A stretch of DNA of 64,000 nucleotides from Tropicimonas sediminicola. GTDB lineage: Bacteria; Pseudomonadota; Alphaproteobacteria; Rhodobacterales; Rhodobacteraceae. This document shows positions 26,252 to 35,885 of this stretch, piece by piece. Both the position numbers and the translations under genes were made by a program. The stretch is taken from the NCBI RefSeq assembly GCF_900188335.1, contig NZ_FZOY01000001.1, positions 850,592 to 914,591 on the forward strand, written 5' to 3'. Position 1 is the first letter of the stretch; each line of letters opens with the position of its first letter. The notes below the pieces were generated by a model. The model saw only the letters and a program-made list of their open reading frames with translations, had not been told where the DNA came from and did not search any database.

Positions 26252-27150
26252 ATGTTTCGCCCGCCCCGGGACTACGTTTATCTGGATGCGGTCGCCTCGG
26301 CCGGGTCCATCCGCAAGGCCGCAGCGCGCCTGCATGTGGCCTCCACATCGCTCAACCGGAAGATCCTCGAGATCGAGGGCGAGTTGGGCATGCCGCTGTT
26401 CGAGCGTTTGCCGCGCGGGGTGCGCCTGACCGCTGCGGGCGAGGTGATCCTCACCGCGATCCGGCGCAATATCGGAGACGTGGAAACGGCGAATGCCCAG
26501 ATCCGGCAGCTGCGCGGGCTGGTGCGGGGCAACGTGTCCATCGCCGTCGCCCATTCCGTCGCCAACGATTTCATCCAGGGGGCGATCACCAGCTTCCAGG
26601 AGCATCACCCCGGCGTCCATTTCAAGATGATCGTCGGCGCCACCAGCGATCTCGTGCGCTCGCTCATGCGGGACGAGACCGACCTGCTGCTGGCGCATGA
26701 TCCCGCCCCGAACAAGGAGCTGGAGGAGATCGCCTCTGTGGCGCAACCGCTGTTTGCGATGATGCGGCCCGATCATCCTCTGGCGCAACGGACCAAGCTT
26801 CGCCTGACCGACTGCCAGCCCTATCTGCTGGCCCGGGGCCGCAATCCTTCGGTGGGCGGACATTGCTGAACGAGGTCATTGCCAGGCAGCGGCTGTCGCT
26901 GAACGTGGTGCTGGAAGCCAACACCATGAGCGCGCTGAAGGCCTATGCCCGCCGGACCGACGCGATCTGCTTTCAGTTCGAGGTCGGCACCCGGGAGGAG
27001 GTGGCGTCGGGCGAGCTTGTCGCTATCCCGCTGGTCGATCCCGAATTGCGCAGCGGGCGGCTGATCTTTGCGGCGCGCAAAGATCGCAACCTGCCCCTGC
27101 CGGCGATGAGCTTCATCGAAACGGTCAAGCAGGCGCTGTCCCAGATCTGA
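26252..27150 (+). pseudogene. LysR-family regulator broken by a one-base frameshift
   Basis: From the ATG at 26252 the frame reads a LysR helix-turn-helix (YLDAVASAGSIRKAAARLHVASTSLNRKI), then the effector domain as far as RNPSVGG, and hits a stop at 26867. The rest of the domain (LLNEVIARQRLSLNVVLEANT to the end at 27150) continues in the next frame. Total span is 899 bases, exactly one short of a 299-residue gene, so one base is missing near 26857-26862. It precedes the ring-cleavage genes in the same direction and was probably their regulator. It could be a real mutation or a sequencing error. Confidence 0.8.
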
Positions 27151-27254
27151 TCGGAACGCCACCCGAGCGCACACATTTTGCTCTCACCCATGGATAGATT
27201 TGGTTCTATCCGCAGCGCAGCATTTTTGGCCATGTGAAGGCGACGCAAAGAGAT

Positions 27255-28400
27255 ATGAGGGCAGACGTGCAGGCCAAGGTGTTCAGATTGTCGATGGCGC
27301 ATCCGGGGGATCTCTCGGCGCTCGCCGCTTTGCTGGACGATGGCACGATCCGCGCCGCCGAAATCGTCGCGGTCATCGGAAAGACCGAGGGAAACGGCGG
27401 TGTGAACGATTTCACGCGAGGATATTTCACCGACAGCCTGATGTCGCTGCTGGCCCGTCACCTGAACCGGCCGCCCGAGGAAATCGCCCGGACCGTCCCC
27501 TGCATCCTGTCGGGCGGCACCGAGGGGGTGCTGTCTCCGCATTACGTCGTTCTTTGCCGCAGTGCGGAATCCCTGGCTCCGAGCGAGAGCGTGGCTGCAC
27601 TGGCCATCGGGGCGGCCTGTTCCGGGGACACGCCGTTCGAAACGGTCGGGACCGCGGATCATACGCGCGCGGTGGCGCAGAGCGTGCGGGCGGCGATGGC
27701 GGATGCGGGGATCGACGATCCGGCCGATCTGCACTTCGTTCAGGTCAAGGCGCCGTGCCTGACCTCGGACCGGATCGCTGCCCTGCAGGCGGCCGGGCTG
27801 ACGTCCCCGGCGCCAAATGCCGGCGTCTCCATGGCCCGCGCACGGGCGGCGGGGGCCATGGGCGTTGCGCTGGCCACAGGCGAGATCGACGAGAGCGAAC
27901 TGGACGACCGGGAGTTCCTGAAGAACTTCGATCGGTTCAGCTCCCGCGCGAGCATTTCCTCCGGCGTAGAGGTGCTCTGCAACGAGGTGGTCGTGCTGGG
28001 CATGAGTCCGGCATGGAACGGCCCGCTGCGGATTTCCCACCGCGTGATGGCCGACGCCATCGACATCGCGGCCGTGCGCGGGGTGTTCTCGGACCTTGGA
28101 TTCTCCGGTGCGCTGCAGGTGGGGGCGCAGGAGCGCGACCGGCTGAGGGCCATGTTCGTGAAATGCGAGCCTGACCAGTCCGGGCAGATCCACGGCGCCC
28201 GGCACACGATGCTGAACGACACGGATATCGACCCCCAGCGGCACATCCGCGGCGCGGTCGGCGGCTTGGTCGCCGGGGTGGCCGGCGACACGCGGATTTT
28301 TGTCTCGGGCGGCGCGGAGCATCAGGGGCCGTTCGGCGGCGGTCTGATCGCCGTGATCGCGGAGGCGGCCGAGGCATGCAAGGAAGGACAGGCTCAATGA
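27255..28400 (+). CDS. Ring-opening amidohydrolase (barbiturase/cyanuric acid hydrolase family), copy 1
   Basis: 381 residues from the ATG at 27255 (a GTG at 27234 is possible). The family has three similar subdomains, each giving a Ser-Lys pair. Here these are VAVIGKTEGNGGVNDFTR and SGGTEGVLSPH; VQVKAPCLT and SSRASISSGVE; and MFVKCEPDQ with FVSGGAEHQGP. Such enzymes hydrolyse one amide of a cyclic imide (cyanuric acid or barbituric acid). Which one cannot be told by eye. Its stop overlaps the monooxygenase start by four bases. A second copy lies 4 kb downstream, beyond the ABC transporter genes. Confidence 0.85.
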   Translation: MRADVQAKVFRLSMAHPGDLSALAALLDDGTIRAAEIVAVIGKTEGNGGVNDFTRGYFTDSLMSLLARHLNRPPEEIARTVPCILSGGTEGVLSPHYVVLCRSAESLAPSESVAALAIGAACSGDTPFETVGTADHTRAVAQSVRAAMADAGIDDPADLHFVQVKAPCLTSDRIAALQAAGLTSPAPNAGVSMARARAAGAMGVALATGEIDESELDDREFLKNFDRFSSRASISSGVEVLCNEVVVLGMSPAWNGPLRISHRVMADAIDIAAVRGVFSDLGFSGALQVGAQERDRLRAMFVKCEPDQSGQIHGARHTMLNDTDIDPQRHIRGAVGGLVAGVAGDTRIFVSGGAEHQGPFGGGLIAVIAEAAEACKEGQAQ

Positions 28401-29608
28401 AGATCGCGATCATCGGCGCCGGCGTCGCCGGCAGCATCATGGCGCGCGGGCTGGCGCAGGTGCCGGGCATCGAGGTGCATTGCCTGGAACGGATCGCTCC
28501 CGGCGAACATGCCGAGGCGGGCACCGGGCTGAACATCGGGCCGAATGCGGTGCAGGCTTTGCAGGCGACCGATCCGGACCTGGCGCGTTCGGTGTCGGAG
28601 GTGTCGTTTCCCTGGTCGGGATGGCGGGCCTCGACGATGGGCGGCCGCGAACTGTTCGACATCAAGCTGAAGAGCATCGCGCCTGTGGATGGCTGGCGCC
28701 TTCGATGGTCGGAGCTCTACCGGGTTCTGCGCGATGCTGCGGGCGACCGCATCCGCTATGGCTGCAGCATCGACGCGATTACCGACAAAACCGACGGCAC
28801 CGGGCGGCTGGACATCGCCTTCACCGAGGCGGGATCGGCAAAGACCCTGACCGACGTCGATCTGCTGATCGCGGCCGATGGCCGGTTCTCCCAGGTGCGC
28901 AGCCGGTTCCGTGGGCCGGTCAACGCGCGCCAGGTCGGCGTGGCGATCTTTCGGCTGATCGCGCCCAACACGACGGGCGGCCTGATCGATGATTACGAAC
29001 AATGGTTCAATGGGCCGAACCGCCTGCTCGGCTACCGGGTGCCGGATGACAGCATCTACATGTCGGGCACGTTCCCGATCCCGGTCGGTAGCGAGATCCC
29101 GGAAGAGATGAAGACCCGGGAGGCTCTGCGCCGCAGCTTTACCCCGGCCGATGGCAAGCTCAGCGCCCAGGGGGAATGGCTTGTCGATCTGGTGACCGAC
29201 GAGAGCGTCGAGCTGCATTGGGCGCGGCTGCAGGAAAGCCCGCTCTGCCTGCGCGAGGACGGGGCCAACGTTCTCTATCTCGGCGACAGTTCCAACGGCA
29301 TGGTGCCGACCCTGGGGCAGGGAGCCACGCAGGCGATGGAAAGCGCCTGCGCAGCGCTCGCCATCATCCGCGATCTGGCCGAGGCCGGCCAGTACGACCC
29401 GGCGCTCTGGCTCGAAGCGATCGTCCGCGCGCGCCATGACAGGTTGCGCTTCGTGATGGATTTCTCGCTGGAGGCCAGCGACACGCTGCTGGCCGGTTCG
29501 GACCCGGTTGCCGGGTCGCTGAAGAAGCTCGAGGCGCCGTTCCAGCGGAAATTGTCTCTGCTCTACAACGACTTCGCAGTTCCGGGTGGCGTTCTGGAAT
29601 CCGCATGA
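28397..29608 (+). CDS. FAD-dependent class A monooxygenase (HpxO-like)
   Basis: 403 residues from the ATG at 28397, with AAGGA before it and a four-base overlap with the preceding gene. FAD-binding GAGVAGSIMARGL starts the chain, LIAADGRFSQVR is the DG motif, and YLGDSSNGMVPTLGQGATQAM is the second FAD motif. This class hydroxylates aromatic or heteroaromatic rings using NAD(P)H and oxygen. HpxO urate hydroxylase is a known member acting on a heterocycle. Coupled to a ring-opening amidohydrolase, it probably hydroxylates a pyrimidine-like ring to give the cyclic imide (inference). Confidence 0.8.
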   Translation: MKIAIIGAGVAGSIMARGLAQVPGIEVHCLERIAPGEHAEAGTGLNIGPNAVQALQATDPDLARSVSEVSFPWSGWRASTMGGRELFDIKLKSIAPVDGWRLRWSELYRVLRDAAGDRIRYGCSIDAITDKTDGTGRLDIAFTEAGSAKTLTDVDLLIAADGRFSQVRSRFRGPVNARQVGVAIFRLIAPNTTGGLIDDYEQWFNGPNRLLGYRVPDDSIYMSGTFPIPVGSEIPEEMKTREALRRSFTPADGKLSAQGEWLVDLVTDESVELHWARLQESPLCLREDGANVLYLGDSSNGMVPTLGQGATQAMESACAALAIIRDLAEAGQYDPALWLEAIVRARHDRLRFVMDFSLEASDTLLAGSDPVAGSLKKLEAPFQRKLSLLYNDFAVPGGVLESA

Positions 29609-29675
29609 CCAGCCGCCCGATCACGCCACTCACAGAAACGACAGCCATAGAAACACGCCAACAGGAGACCTCTCA

Positions 29676-30662
29676 ATGAGCGATATGCTTCGCCGGAAAT
29701 TCCTCTCGACCCTGGGCCAGATCGGCCTCGGCATCGCGCTGTCCAGCAGCGTCGCCGTTTCCGCCTCCGCCGCCGACAAGGTGAAGATCGGCGTCTTCGT
29801 CGCCAGTTCCGCGCTGCCCTACTACGTCGCCGCGGAGCGCGGCTATTTCGAAGAGGTCGATCTCGAGGTCGAGCCGGTATTCATCGGCACCCATCCCCTG
29901 ATCGTGCAGGCGATGGTCAGTGGCGACATCGACGCGGTTTCGAACCTCGTTTCGCTCGAAGGTGCAAACATCAACGCGCTGCGCCCCGACACGATGCAGT
30001 TCATCGCGCTCTACGGCCAGAACAGCGAGTACGTGATGGAGCAATTCGTGGTGAAGCCCGACAGCACCGCGACCAGCATCGCCGATCTGAAGGGGGCGAA
30101 CCTGTTCTCGGCGCCCGGACCGGCCAACCTCGGCGCGGCCAAGGCAAGCCTGCTCGCCTCGGGGCTCGGCGAGGACGAGTTCCGGATCCAGGAGCAGGGC
30201 ATGGGCAACCATATCGGCGCGATGCAGAGCGGCAATTTCGACGGCGGCTACACGCTCGAGGCGCTGGCCTCGATCATGGTCGATCTCGGGATCGCCAAGC
30301 GGCTTGAGACCGGTGTGATCGCCAAGTACCTCATGAAGGACGAGACCGCGGAGGCCTATGCGGCCGGTGCGGCGGTGTCGGGCAAACTGATCGCGGACCG
30401 TCCGGACGTTGCCAAGCGGTTCGCTGCGGCCTGGGCGAAGGCGGTGAAGGATGCCAACGACGATCCCTCGGCCCGGTCGCTGCTGGCCGAGATGAAGGTT
30501 CCGGAGAACCTGACCGAAACCGTTCCGCTGGCGCATTTCAGCATGGTTTCCGACCTCAGCGAAGCCGAGCTTGGCGAGTTCCAGAGCTTCGTCGATATCG
30601 GTGTCGATCTCGGTGTCGTGGCCGAGAAGATCGATGTCGCCGACATCACGGAGGCGATGTGA
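29676..30662 (+). CDS. NMT1/SsuA-like ABC substrate-binding protein
   Basis: 328 residues from the ATG at 29676, preceded by AGGAGA. A signal peptide (LRRKFLSTLGQIGLGIALSS, with Arg-Arg) directs export. The mature part follows the NMT1/SsuA fold: VKIGVFVASSALPYYVAAERGYFEEVDLEVEPV and IADLKGANLFSAPGPANLG. Relatives bind pyrimidine precursors, sulfonates, nitrate or aromatic acids. Here it sits between the ring-opening enzyme pair and feeds the ATPase and permease that follow. Confidence 0.85.
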   Translation: MSDMLRRKFLSTLGQIGLGIALSSSVAVSASAADKVKIGVFVASSALPYYVAAERGYFEEVDLEVEPVFIGTHPLIVQAMVSGDIDAVSNLVSLEGANINALRPDTMQFIALYGQNSEYVMEQFVVKPDSTATSIADLKGANLFSAPGPANLGAAKASLLASGLGEDEFRIQEQGMGNHIGAMQSGNFDGGYTLEALASIMVDLGIAKRLETGVIAKYLMKDETAEAYAAGAAVSGKLIADRPDVAKRFAAAWAKAVKDANDDPSARSLLAEMKVPENLTETVPLAHFSMVSDLSEAELGEFQSFVDIGVDLGVVAEKIDVADITEAM

Positions 30663-31546
30663 GCTTGCCGAGGCCGATCATGTCCCCGGACGATAGCGCG
30701 CTGCGTCTGGTCTCTGCGGGAAACCCCGCGGAGGCTGGCGACCATGCGGACACCGGTGACCATGCCGAGCGCTTCCGCTGGTTCGCGCCGGGCACCCACA
30801 TCACCATTCGCGGATTGACCAAGACCTTCGGGGACACGGTTCTCTACGAGGATTTCGATCTCGACCTGCCGCGCGGCAAGGTGGTGTCGATCTTCGGCCC
30901 GAACGGATGCGGGAAGAGCACGCTGATCAACATGATCTCCGGGATCATGGACTATGATGCCGGCACGATCCTGTTCGACGGCAAGACCGCACGCGAGACC
31001 AAGATCGGCTATGTCTTCCAGAACTACCGGGAGGCGGGCTTTCCCTGGCTCCGGGCGATCGACAACATTCGCTACCCGCTGAAGTTCCTGCGCCTGACCA
31101 AGGCCGAACAGGACGCGCGGATCGAGAAGCTGCTGGCCAGCTTCAATGTCTCCATCGATCTCAACCGCTACCCCTACGAACTGTCGGGTGGCCAGCAGCA
31201 GCTCGTGTCGATCATGCGCGCCCTGGTTATCGACCCCGAGGTGCTGTTCCTCGACGAGCCGTTCTCGGCGCTGGATTACGAGATGACGCTGTTCCTGCGC
31301 GACAAGCTTCAGGCGGTTCTGACCGAGATGCAGGTGACGTCGCTGCTGGTGTCGCACGATCTCGACGAGGCGGTCGAACTGGCTGACGAGGTCCTGCTGC
31401 TCACCCGCAAGCCGACCTCGGTTGCCGCGCGCATCCCCTTCGACGCGCCGCGCCCGCGCAATGCGGAAACCACGGTGACACCGGAGTTCATAGACGTGAA
31501 GACGCGGTCGCTCGAGATCTTCCAGCGGGAGGTGCGCAAGCCATGA
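30659..31546 (+). CDS. ABC transporter ATP-binding protein (SsuB/TauB-like)
   Basis: 295 residues from a GTG that overlaps the previous stop (GTGA) and has GGAGG before it. Walker A FGPNGCGKSTLI, signature LSGGQQQLVSIMRAL, Walker B VLFLDEPFSALD and switch His (LLVSHDLDEAVEL) are intact. A 45-residue Asp/Ala/His-rich N-terminal tail is unusual for this family. It powers the importer formed with the flanking genes. Confidence 0.9.
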   Translation: MSLPRPIMSPDDSALRLVSAGNPAEAGDHADTGDHAERFRWFAPGTHITIRGLTKTFGDTVLYEDFDLDLPRGKVVSIFGPNGCGKSTLINMISGIMDYDAGTILFDGKTARETKIGYVFQNYREAGFPWLRAIDNIRYPLKFLRLTKAEQDARIEKLLASFNVSIDLNRYPYELSGGQQQLVSIMRALVIDPEVLFLDEPFSALDYEMTLFLRDKLQAVLTEMQVTSLLVSHDLDEAVELADEVLLLTRKPTSVAARIPFDAPRPRNAETTVTPEFIDVKTRSLEIFQREVRKP

Positions 31547-32322
31547 TCCAGAAACTGCGAGACAGGCTGCCGGCGATGGGCTGGCTGCAACCGGTGCTCG
31601 GGGCGCTCGCGCTCGTCGCGGTCTGGGCCTTCGTCAACCTGGTGGAGATGGTCGACCCGGTGCTGCTGCCGTCGCCGAAGCAATCCTGGGCGGCCTTCGT
31701 CGAAGGCATGACCGAGGGCACGCTCGGGCACGATTTTCTGCGCACGATCATCCGAACCATGAGCGCCTTTGCCGTGGCGACGGTCATCGCGGTGCCGATG
31801 GGTGTGGCCCTGGGCTCGTCGAGCCGGCTCTACCGGTCCGTCGAGTTCCTGATCGATTTCTTCCGCTCGACGCCGGCCTCGGCGATGTTCCCGCTGTTCC
31901 TCGTGTTTTTCGGGATCGGCGAAGAGGCCAAGATCGCCGTCGCGGCCTTCGGCGCGGCGCTGATCATCCTGTTCAACACCGCCTACGGCGTAATGAACGC
32001 GCGACAGCTTCGCCAGCTGGCGGCGCAGGTGATGGGCGCGTCGCGGGCCCGTATCCTGTGGGACGTGACGGTCTGGGAATCCCTGCCGCAGACCTTCATC
32101 GGCCTGCGCTCCGGCGTATCGATGGCGCTGGTCATCGTCATCGTGGCCGAGATGTTCATCGGCTCGACCGACGGGTTGGGCAAACGGATCATCGACGCCC
32201 AGATGATCTTCAACATGCCGGACATGTATGCCTCCATCTTCGCGGCAGGCGCCCTGGGCTACCTGATGAACCTGCTCTTCACCCTGCTGGAGACGCGCTT
32301 CGTGCACTGGGGAGGAAAGTAG
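31543..32322 (+). CDS. ABC transporter permease (SsuC/TauC-like)
   Basis: 259 residues with about six membrane segments and the EAA-type loop QLAAQVMGASRARILWDVTVWESLPQTFIGLR. It overlaps the ATPase stop by four bases (ATGA). Together with the two preceding genes it forms a complete NMT1/SsuA-type importer embedded between the two ring-opening amidohydrolase genes. Confidence 0.9.
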   Translation: MIQKLRDRLPAMGWLQPVLGALALVAVWAFVNLVEMVDPVLLPSPKQSWAAFVEGMTEGTLGHDFLRTIIRTMSAFAVATVIAVPMGVALGSSSRLYRSVEFLIDFFRSTPASAMFPLFLVFFGIGEEAKIAVAAFGAALIILFNTAYGVMNARQLRQLAAQVMGASRARILWDVTVWESLPQTFIGLRSGVSMALVIVIVAEMFIGSTDGLGKRIIDAQMIFNMPDMYASIFAAGALGYLMNLLFTLLETRFVHWGGK

Positions 32323-32325
32323 GAC

Positions 32326-33390
32326 ATGCCCATGAAAATCGGCGTTCACAAGCTCGCCATGGCGTCCCCGGCCGACACCGCCGAGCTGCGCGCACAGTTG
32401 GAGAGCGGCGCGATCGATCCGCGGTCGGTCGTCGCCGTCATCGGCAAGACCGAGGGCAACGGGGGTGCGAACGATTTCACCCGCGCCCTCGCCACCATGT
32501 GTTTCGCGCAGGTCCTGGCCGAGGCCAGGGGGGAGGCGGTGGCGGAGGTCGAGGCTGCCGTCGCCTTTGTCTGGTCGGGCGGCACCGAGGGCGTGCTGTC
32601 CCCCCACGCCACGGTCTTCACCCGGCAGGAGGATCAGGACGAACCGGCCGGCGGAGGGCGCCTTGCCCTCGGGCTGGCGATGTCTCCGGACCTCGCCCCC
32701 GAGGACATCGGCCGCATGGCCCATGTGGAGATGGTGCGCGCGGCCACCGAGCGGGCGATGGCGGATGCAGGGATCTGCGATCCGGCGGATGTCCATTACG
32801 TTCAGGTCAAGGGGCCTTTGCTGACGCCGGCCCGGATTGCCGATGCCGGGGGGCGCGGCGCCGCTCTGGTGACTCAGGATCCGAACGGGTCGAAGCCCTA
32901 CGCCCGCGGAGCGATGGCGTTGGGCGTGGCGCTGGCATTGGGGGAGGTCAAGGCCGAGAACGTCGATGACGGCGCGATTGCGCGGCGGCTTGAACTCTAC
33001 TCCTCCGTGGCCTCGACCTCTGCCGGCGGCGAGCTGACGAAATGCGAGGTGCTCCTGTTCGGCAACTCGGCTGCGGCGGTCGGAGAGTTCCGGATCGGCC
33101 ACGCGGTGCTGGCCGACGCGATCGACGCCTCTGCCGTGAAAGCGGCGATTTCCGACGCCGGTGGCGCGCCGGTTGCCGTCTTTGCCAAGGCCGAGGCCGC
33201 CGCAACCCTGCGAGGCCGGCGGACGACCATGCTGTCGGATGCCGACATCCACTACGAACGCCATGCCCGCGCCGCGGTCGGCGGGGTGATCGCTTCGGTG
33301 ACCGGCGATCCGGCGATCTTCGTCTCCGGTGGGACGGAGCATCAATGCACGCCCGGCGCTGCCCCGATCGCCGTCATTGCAAGGGTCTGA
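32326..33390 (+). CDS. Ring-opening amidohydrolase, copy 2
   Basis: 354 residues, shorter than copy 1 and clearly paralogous. The Ser-Lys sites recur: VAVIGKTEGNGGANDFTR and SGGTEGVLSPH; VQVKGPLLT and SSVASTSAGGE; VFAKAEAAA with FVSGGTEHQCTPG. GGAGGAAAG precedes the ATG, three bases after the permease stop. The middle subdomain differs most from copy 1 (THSTS-like region shorter, MARARAAG replaced), so the two may act on different rings or form a mixed oligomer (inference). Confidence 0.85.
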   Translation: MPMKIGVHKLAMASPADTAELRAQLESGAIDPRSVVAVIGKTEGNGGANDFTRALATMCFAQVLAEARGEAVAEVEAAVAFVWSGGTEGVLSPHATVFTRQEDQDEPAGGGRLALGLAMSPDLAPEDIGRMAHVEMVRAATERAMADAGICDPADVHYVQVKGPLLTPARIADAGGRGAALVTQDPNGSKPYARGAMALGVALALGEVKAENVDDGAIARRLELYSSVASTSAGGELTKCEVLLFGNSAAAVGEFRIGHAVLADAIDASAVKAAISDAGGAPVAVFAKAEAAATLRGRRTTMLSDADIHYERHARAAVGGVIASVTGDPAIFVSGGTEHQCTPGAAPIAVIARV

Positions 33391-33393
33391 GAC

Positions 33394-34722
33394 ATGGCGG
33401 AGCTTTGGGAACTGTCGGCGCATGATCTGGTCACGGGCTACGCAGCCGGAGAGTTCACGCCGCTCGATGCGCTGGAAAGCGTTCTGGCGCGATGCGATGC
33501 GGTCAACCCGGTCATCAATGCGGTGATCGCGCGGGACGACGCGCGTTCCCGCGAGATGGCGCGGGACAGTGCGGCTCGCTGGCAGGCCGGGGCGCGCCTG
33601 TCAGCGCTCGACGGGGTGCCGATCAGCGTGAAGGACAACCTGCTCGTGGCCGGGCTGCCGGCGACCTGGGGTACCCCTGGGCTGCGGGATCACGTGCCCA
33701 CGCGGGATGAATGCCCGGTGGCGCGACTGCGCGCGGGCGGGGCGGTGCTGTTCGCCAAGACCAACGTGCCGGAGCTGACCGTGCAGGGCTACACCGACAA
33801 CCGGCTGTTTGGCGCGACGGGCTTGCCCTTTGCCCCGGACCTGACGCCGGGCGGGTCCAGCGGCGGTGCGGCGGCTGCGGTCGCGGCGGGCATCGGGCCT
33901 CTGGCCCTCTGCACGGACGGCGGCGGCTCGATCCGGCGCCCCGCGGCACATGCCGGCCTCTATGGCTTCAAGCCGGGTGCCGGCCGGGTGCCGCGCGGCG
34001 AAGGGTTCCCCGCGATCCTCGGGGCGTTCGAGGTCGTGGGCCCGATCGGCCGCGACATGCGCGACATCGACACGATGTCCCGGTGGCTGGCCGGGTCGGC
34101 AGACCCGGTGAAAGAGGCCGGGCCCGCCCGCGTGCTCCATGCTCGCCGCTTTTCCGGACAGCCGGTGGACCAGGAGATCCAGCAACTCTGCGACCGGGCG
34201 GCCGACCGTGTTCGCGCGCTTGGGCACGAGGTGGTGTCGGTAGAGAGCTTCGACGCCACCGCCGCAATCGACCGGATCTGGCCGGTGATCAGCTGCGCCG
34301 GGGTGGCGTGGCTGCGCCAGAACGATCCCCGGCTGGCCGACGGGTTCGGTCCGGCGGTGACGGCGATGGCCGACGCGGGGCAGGGCATGAGCGCCACCGA
34401 CTACGCCGGAGCCCTCGTCGGTATCGAGGAACTGCGGCTGGCCTATCGCGAGGCCATGGCCGGGTATGACATGCTGATGACCCCGGCGATTGCGGCGCTG
34501 TCCTGGCCCAAGGCGCAAAGCCACCCCGAAGAGATCGACGGGCAACCGGTCGGCCCGCGCGGGCACGCGGTCTTCACCGCCTTCGCAAACGCGCTCGGTC
34601 TGCCCGGCCTGACCCTGCCCGCGGGCTGGTCGGAGGCCGGGCTGGCCTGCGGCATCCAGCTCGTCGGGGAGCCGGGCGCGGATGAAAGCCTGTTGCAGAT
34701 CGGTCTGCAATGGGCCAACTGA
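33394..34722 (+). CDS. Amidase-signature hydrolase, possible ureidomalonase-type step
   Basis: 442 residues with the amidase signature: Lys80 (ISVKDNLLV), cis-Ser155 ([16 protein letters not shown]) and nucleophile Ser179 ([22 protein letters not shown]). It starts three bases after the second ring-opening enzyme, so the two act in one pathway. In the known oxidative pyrimidine route the opened ring, ureidomalonate, is split by an amidase-family enzyme to malonate and urea; in cyanuric acid breakdown AtzE/AtzF-type amidases act after ring opening. Either role fits, and which one depends on the ring used. Confidence 0.8.
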   Translation: MAELWELSAHDLVTGYAAGEFTPLDALESVLARCDAVNPVINAVIARDDARSREMARDSAARWQAGARLSALDGVPISVKDNLLVAGLPATWGTPGLRDHVPTRDECPVARLRAGGAVLFAKTNVPELTVQGYTDNRLFGATGLPFAPDLTPGGSSGGAAAAVAAGIGPLALCTDGGGSIRRPAAHAGLYGFKPGAGRVPRGEGFPAILGAFEVVGPIGRDMRDIDTMSRWLAGSADPVKEAGPARVLHARRFSGQPVDQEIQQLCDRAADRVRALGHEVVSVESFDATAAIDRIWPVISCAGVAWLRQNDPRLADGFGPAVTAMADAGQGMSATDYAGALVGIEELRLAYREAMAGYDMLMTPAIAALSWPKAQSHPEEIDGQPVGPRGHAVFTAFANALGLPGLTLPAGWSEAGLACGIQLVGEPGADESLLQIGLQWAN

Positions 34723-34752
34723 GCGCCGAAGCGACCGGACATCGGAACTGAC

Positions 34753-35760
34753 ATGCATCTGCTGAAACGGATCGGCCTGGACACGTTCATGCTGTTGCTG
34801 ATCGGCGCGGTCGGTCTGGGCGTGCTGCTGCCGGCGCATGGCGCGGTGGCCGCCGGTCTGAAGCACGTGACCTACTGGGCGGTGTCGCTGCTTTTCTTTC
34901 TCTACGGCGCCAAGCTCGATCCTGGCGCGGTGCGGGCCGGGCTCGCCAACTGGCGGCTGCAGGGGCTGACGTTCGCTGCCACCTATATCCTGTTCCCGCT
35001 GGTGGGACTGGCATTTGCGACGCTGGCCGACCCGATACTGGGCGCGACAATCGCGTTCGGCCTGCTGTTCCTGTCGCTGCTTCCTTCGACGGTGCAATCC
35101 TCGGTCGCCTTCACCGCGATCTCCGGTGGCAATGTACCGGGCGCCATCTGCGCCGCCTCGGTCTCCAACATGGTCGGCGTCGTGGTGACCCCGGCCCTGG
35201 TGGCGCTGCTCATGCAACAGGGCGACGGCGGGGTTCGAATGGATTCGGTGGTGCGGATCGGTACGCAGATCCTGCTGCCCTTCGTCATCGGTCAGGTCTT
35301 GCGGCCATGGCTCTGGTCGGTGGTGGCGCGTCACAAGAGACTGACCGGCATGGTGGATCGGGGTTCTATCCTCCTGATCGTCTATTCCGCGTTCAGCGCC
35401 GGTACCGTGTCCGGGCTCTGGCAAACCGTCCCGGGCTCGAGCCTCCTGATGCTCGTGTGTTTCGTGCTGGCCTTTCTCGCCGTCATCATGGGGTTGATGC
35501 ATGGCTTCGGGCGGTTGTTCGGGCTGAGCCGGCCCGACCGGGCGGTGCTGTTCTACTGCGGCTCGACCAAGAGCCTCGCCACCGGCCTGCCCATCGCCTC
35601 GACCCTCTTCCCCGCCGATCAGGTGGGGGCGATCGTGCTGCCGATCATGATCTACCACATGGTTCAGTTGCTGATTTGCGCGGTCATCGCGCAGAGATCT
35701 GCGCGGACACCGTCTCTCGCCCCGGGAAGTTCGGGTTCGGACAAGACCAGCAAGGGATGA
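34753..35760 (+). CDS. Bile acid:sodium symporter (BASS) family carrier
   Basis: 335 residues with about ten membrane helices. Marks of the SBF-like/YfeH branch are visible: YWAVSLLFFLYGAKLDPGAV, LPSTVQSSVAFTAISGGN and FYCGSTKSLATGLPIASTLF. Carriers of this group move organic anions with sodium or, in reverse, may export. It follows the amidase by 30 bp and is likely part of the same transcript, perhaps handling the acid product. The substrate is not known. Confidence 0.85.
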   Translation: MHLLKRIGLDTFMLLLIGAVGLGVLLPAHGAVAAGLKHVTYWAVSLLFFLYGAKLDPGAVRAGLANWRLQGLTFAATYILFPLVGLAFATLADPILGATIAFGLLFLSLLPSTVQSSVAFTAISGGNVPGAICAASVSNMVGVVVTPALVALLMQQGDGGVRMDSVVRIGTQILLPFVIGQVLRPWLWSVVARHKRLTGMVDRGSILLIVYSAFSAGTVSGLWQTVPGSSLLMLVCFVLAFLAVIMGLMHGFGRLFGLSRPDRAVLFYCGSTKSLATGLPIASTLFPADQVGAIVLPIMIYHMVQLLICAVIAQRSARTPSLAPGSSGSDKTSKG

Positions 35761-35885
35761 GCGTCGCAGCGCCGCAGATGTCGGACCGACACTGACATTT
35801 GCTGCAGCGTCGGTCTGCTCCAACTCGGTGAAGCTGCGAAACGGGATTTCCCACCTTTGACTGGACGAGAGAGGAAGTCCCAGGA

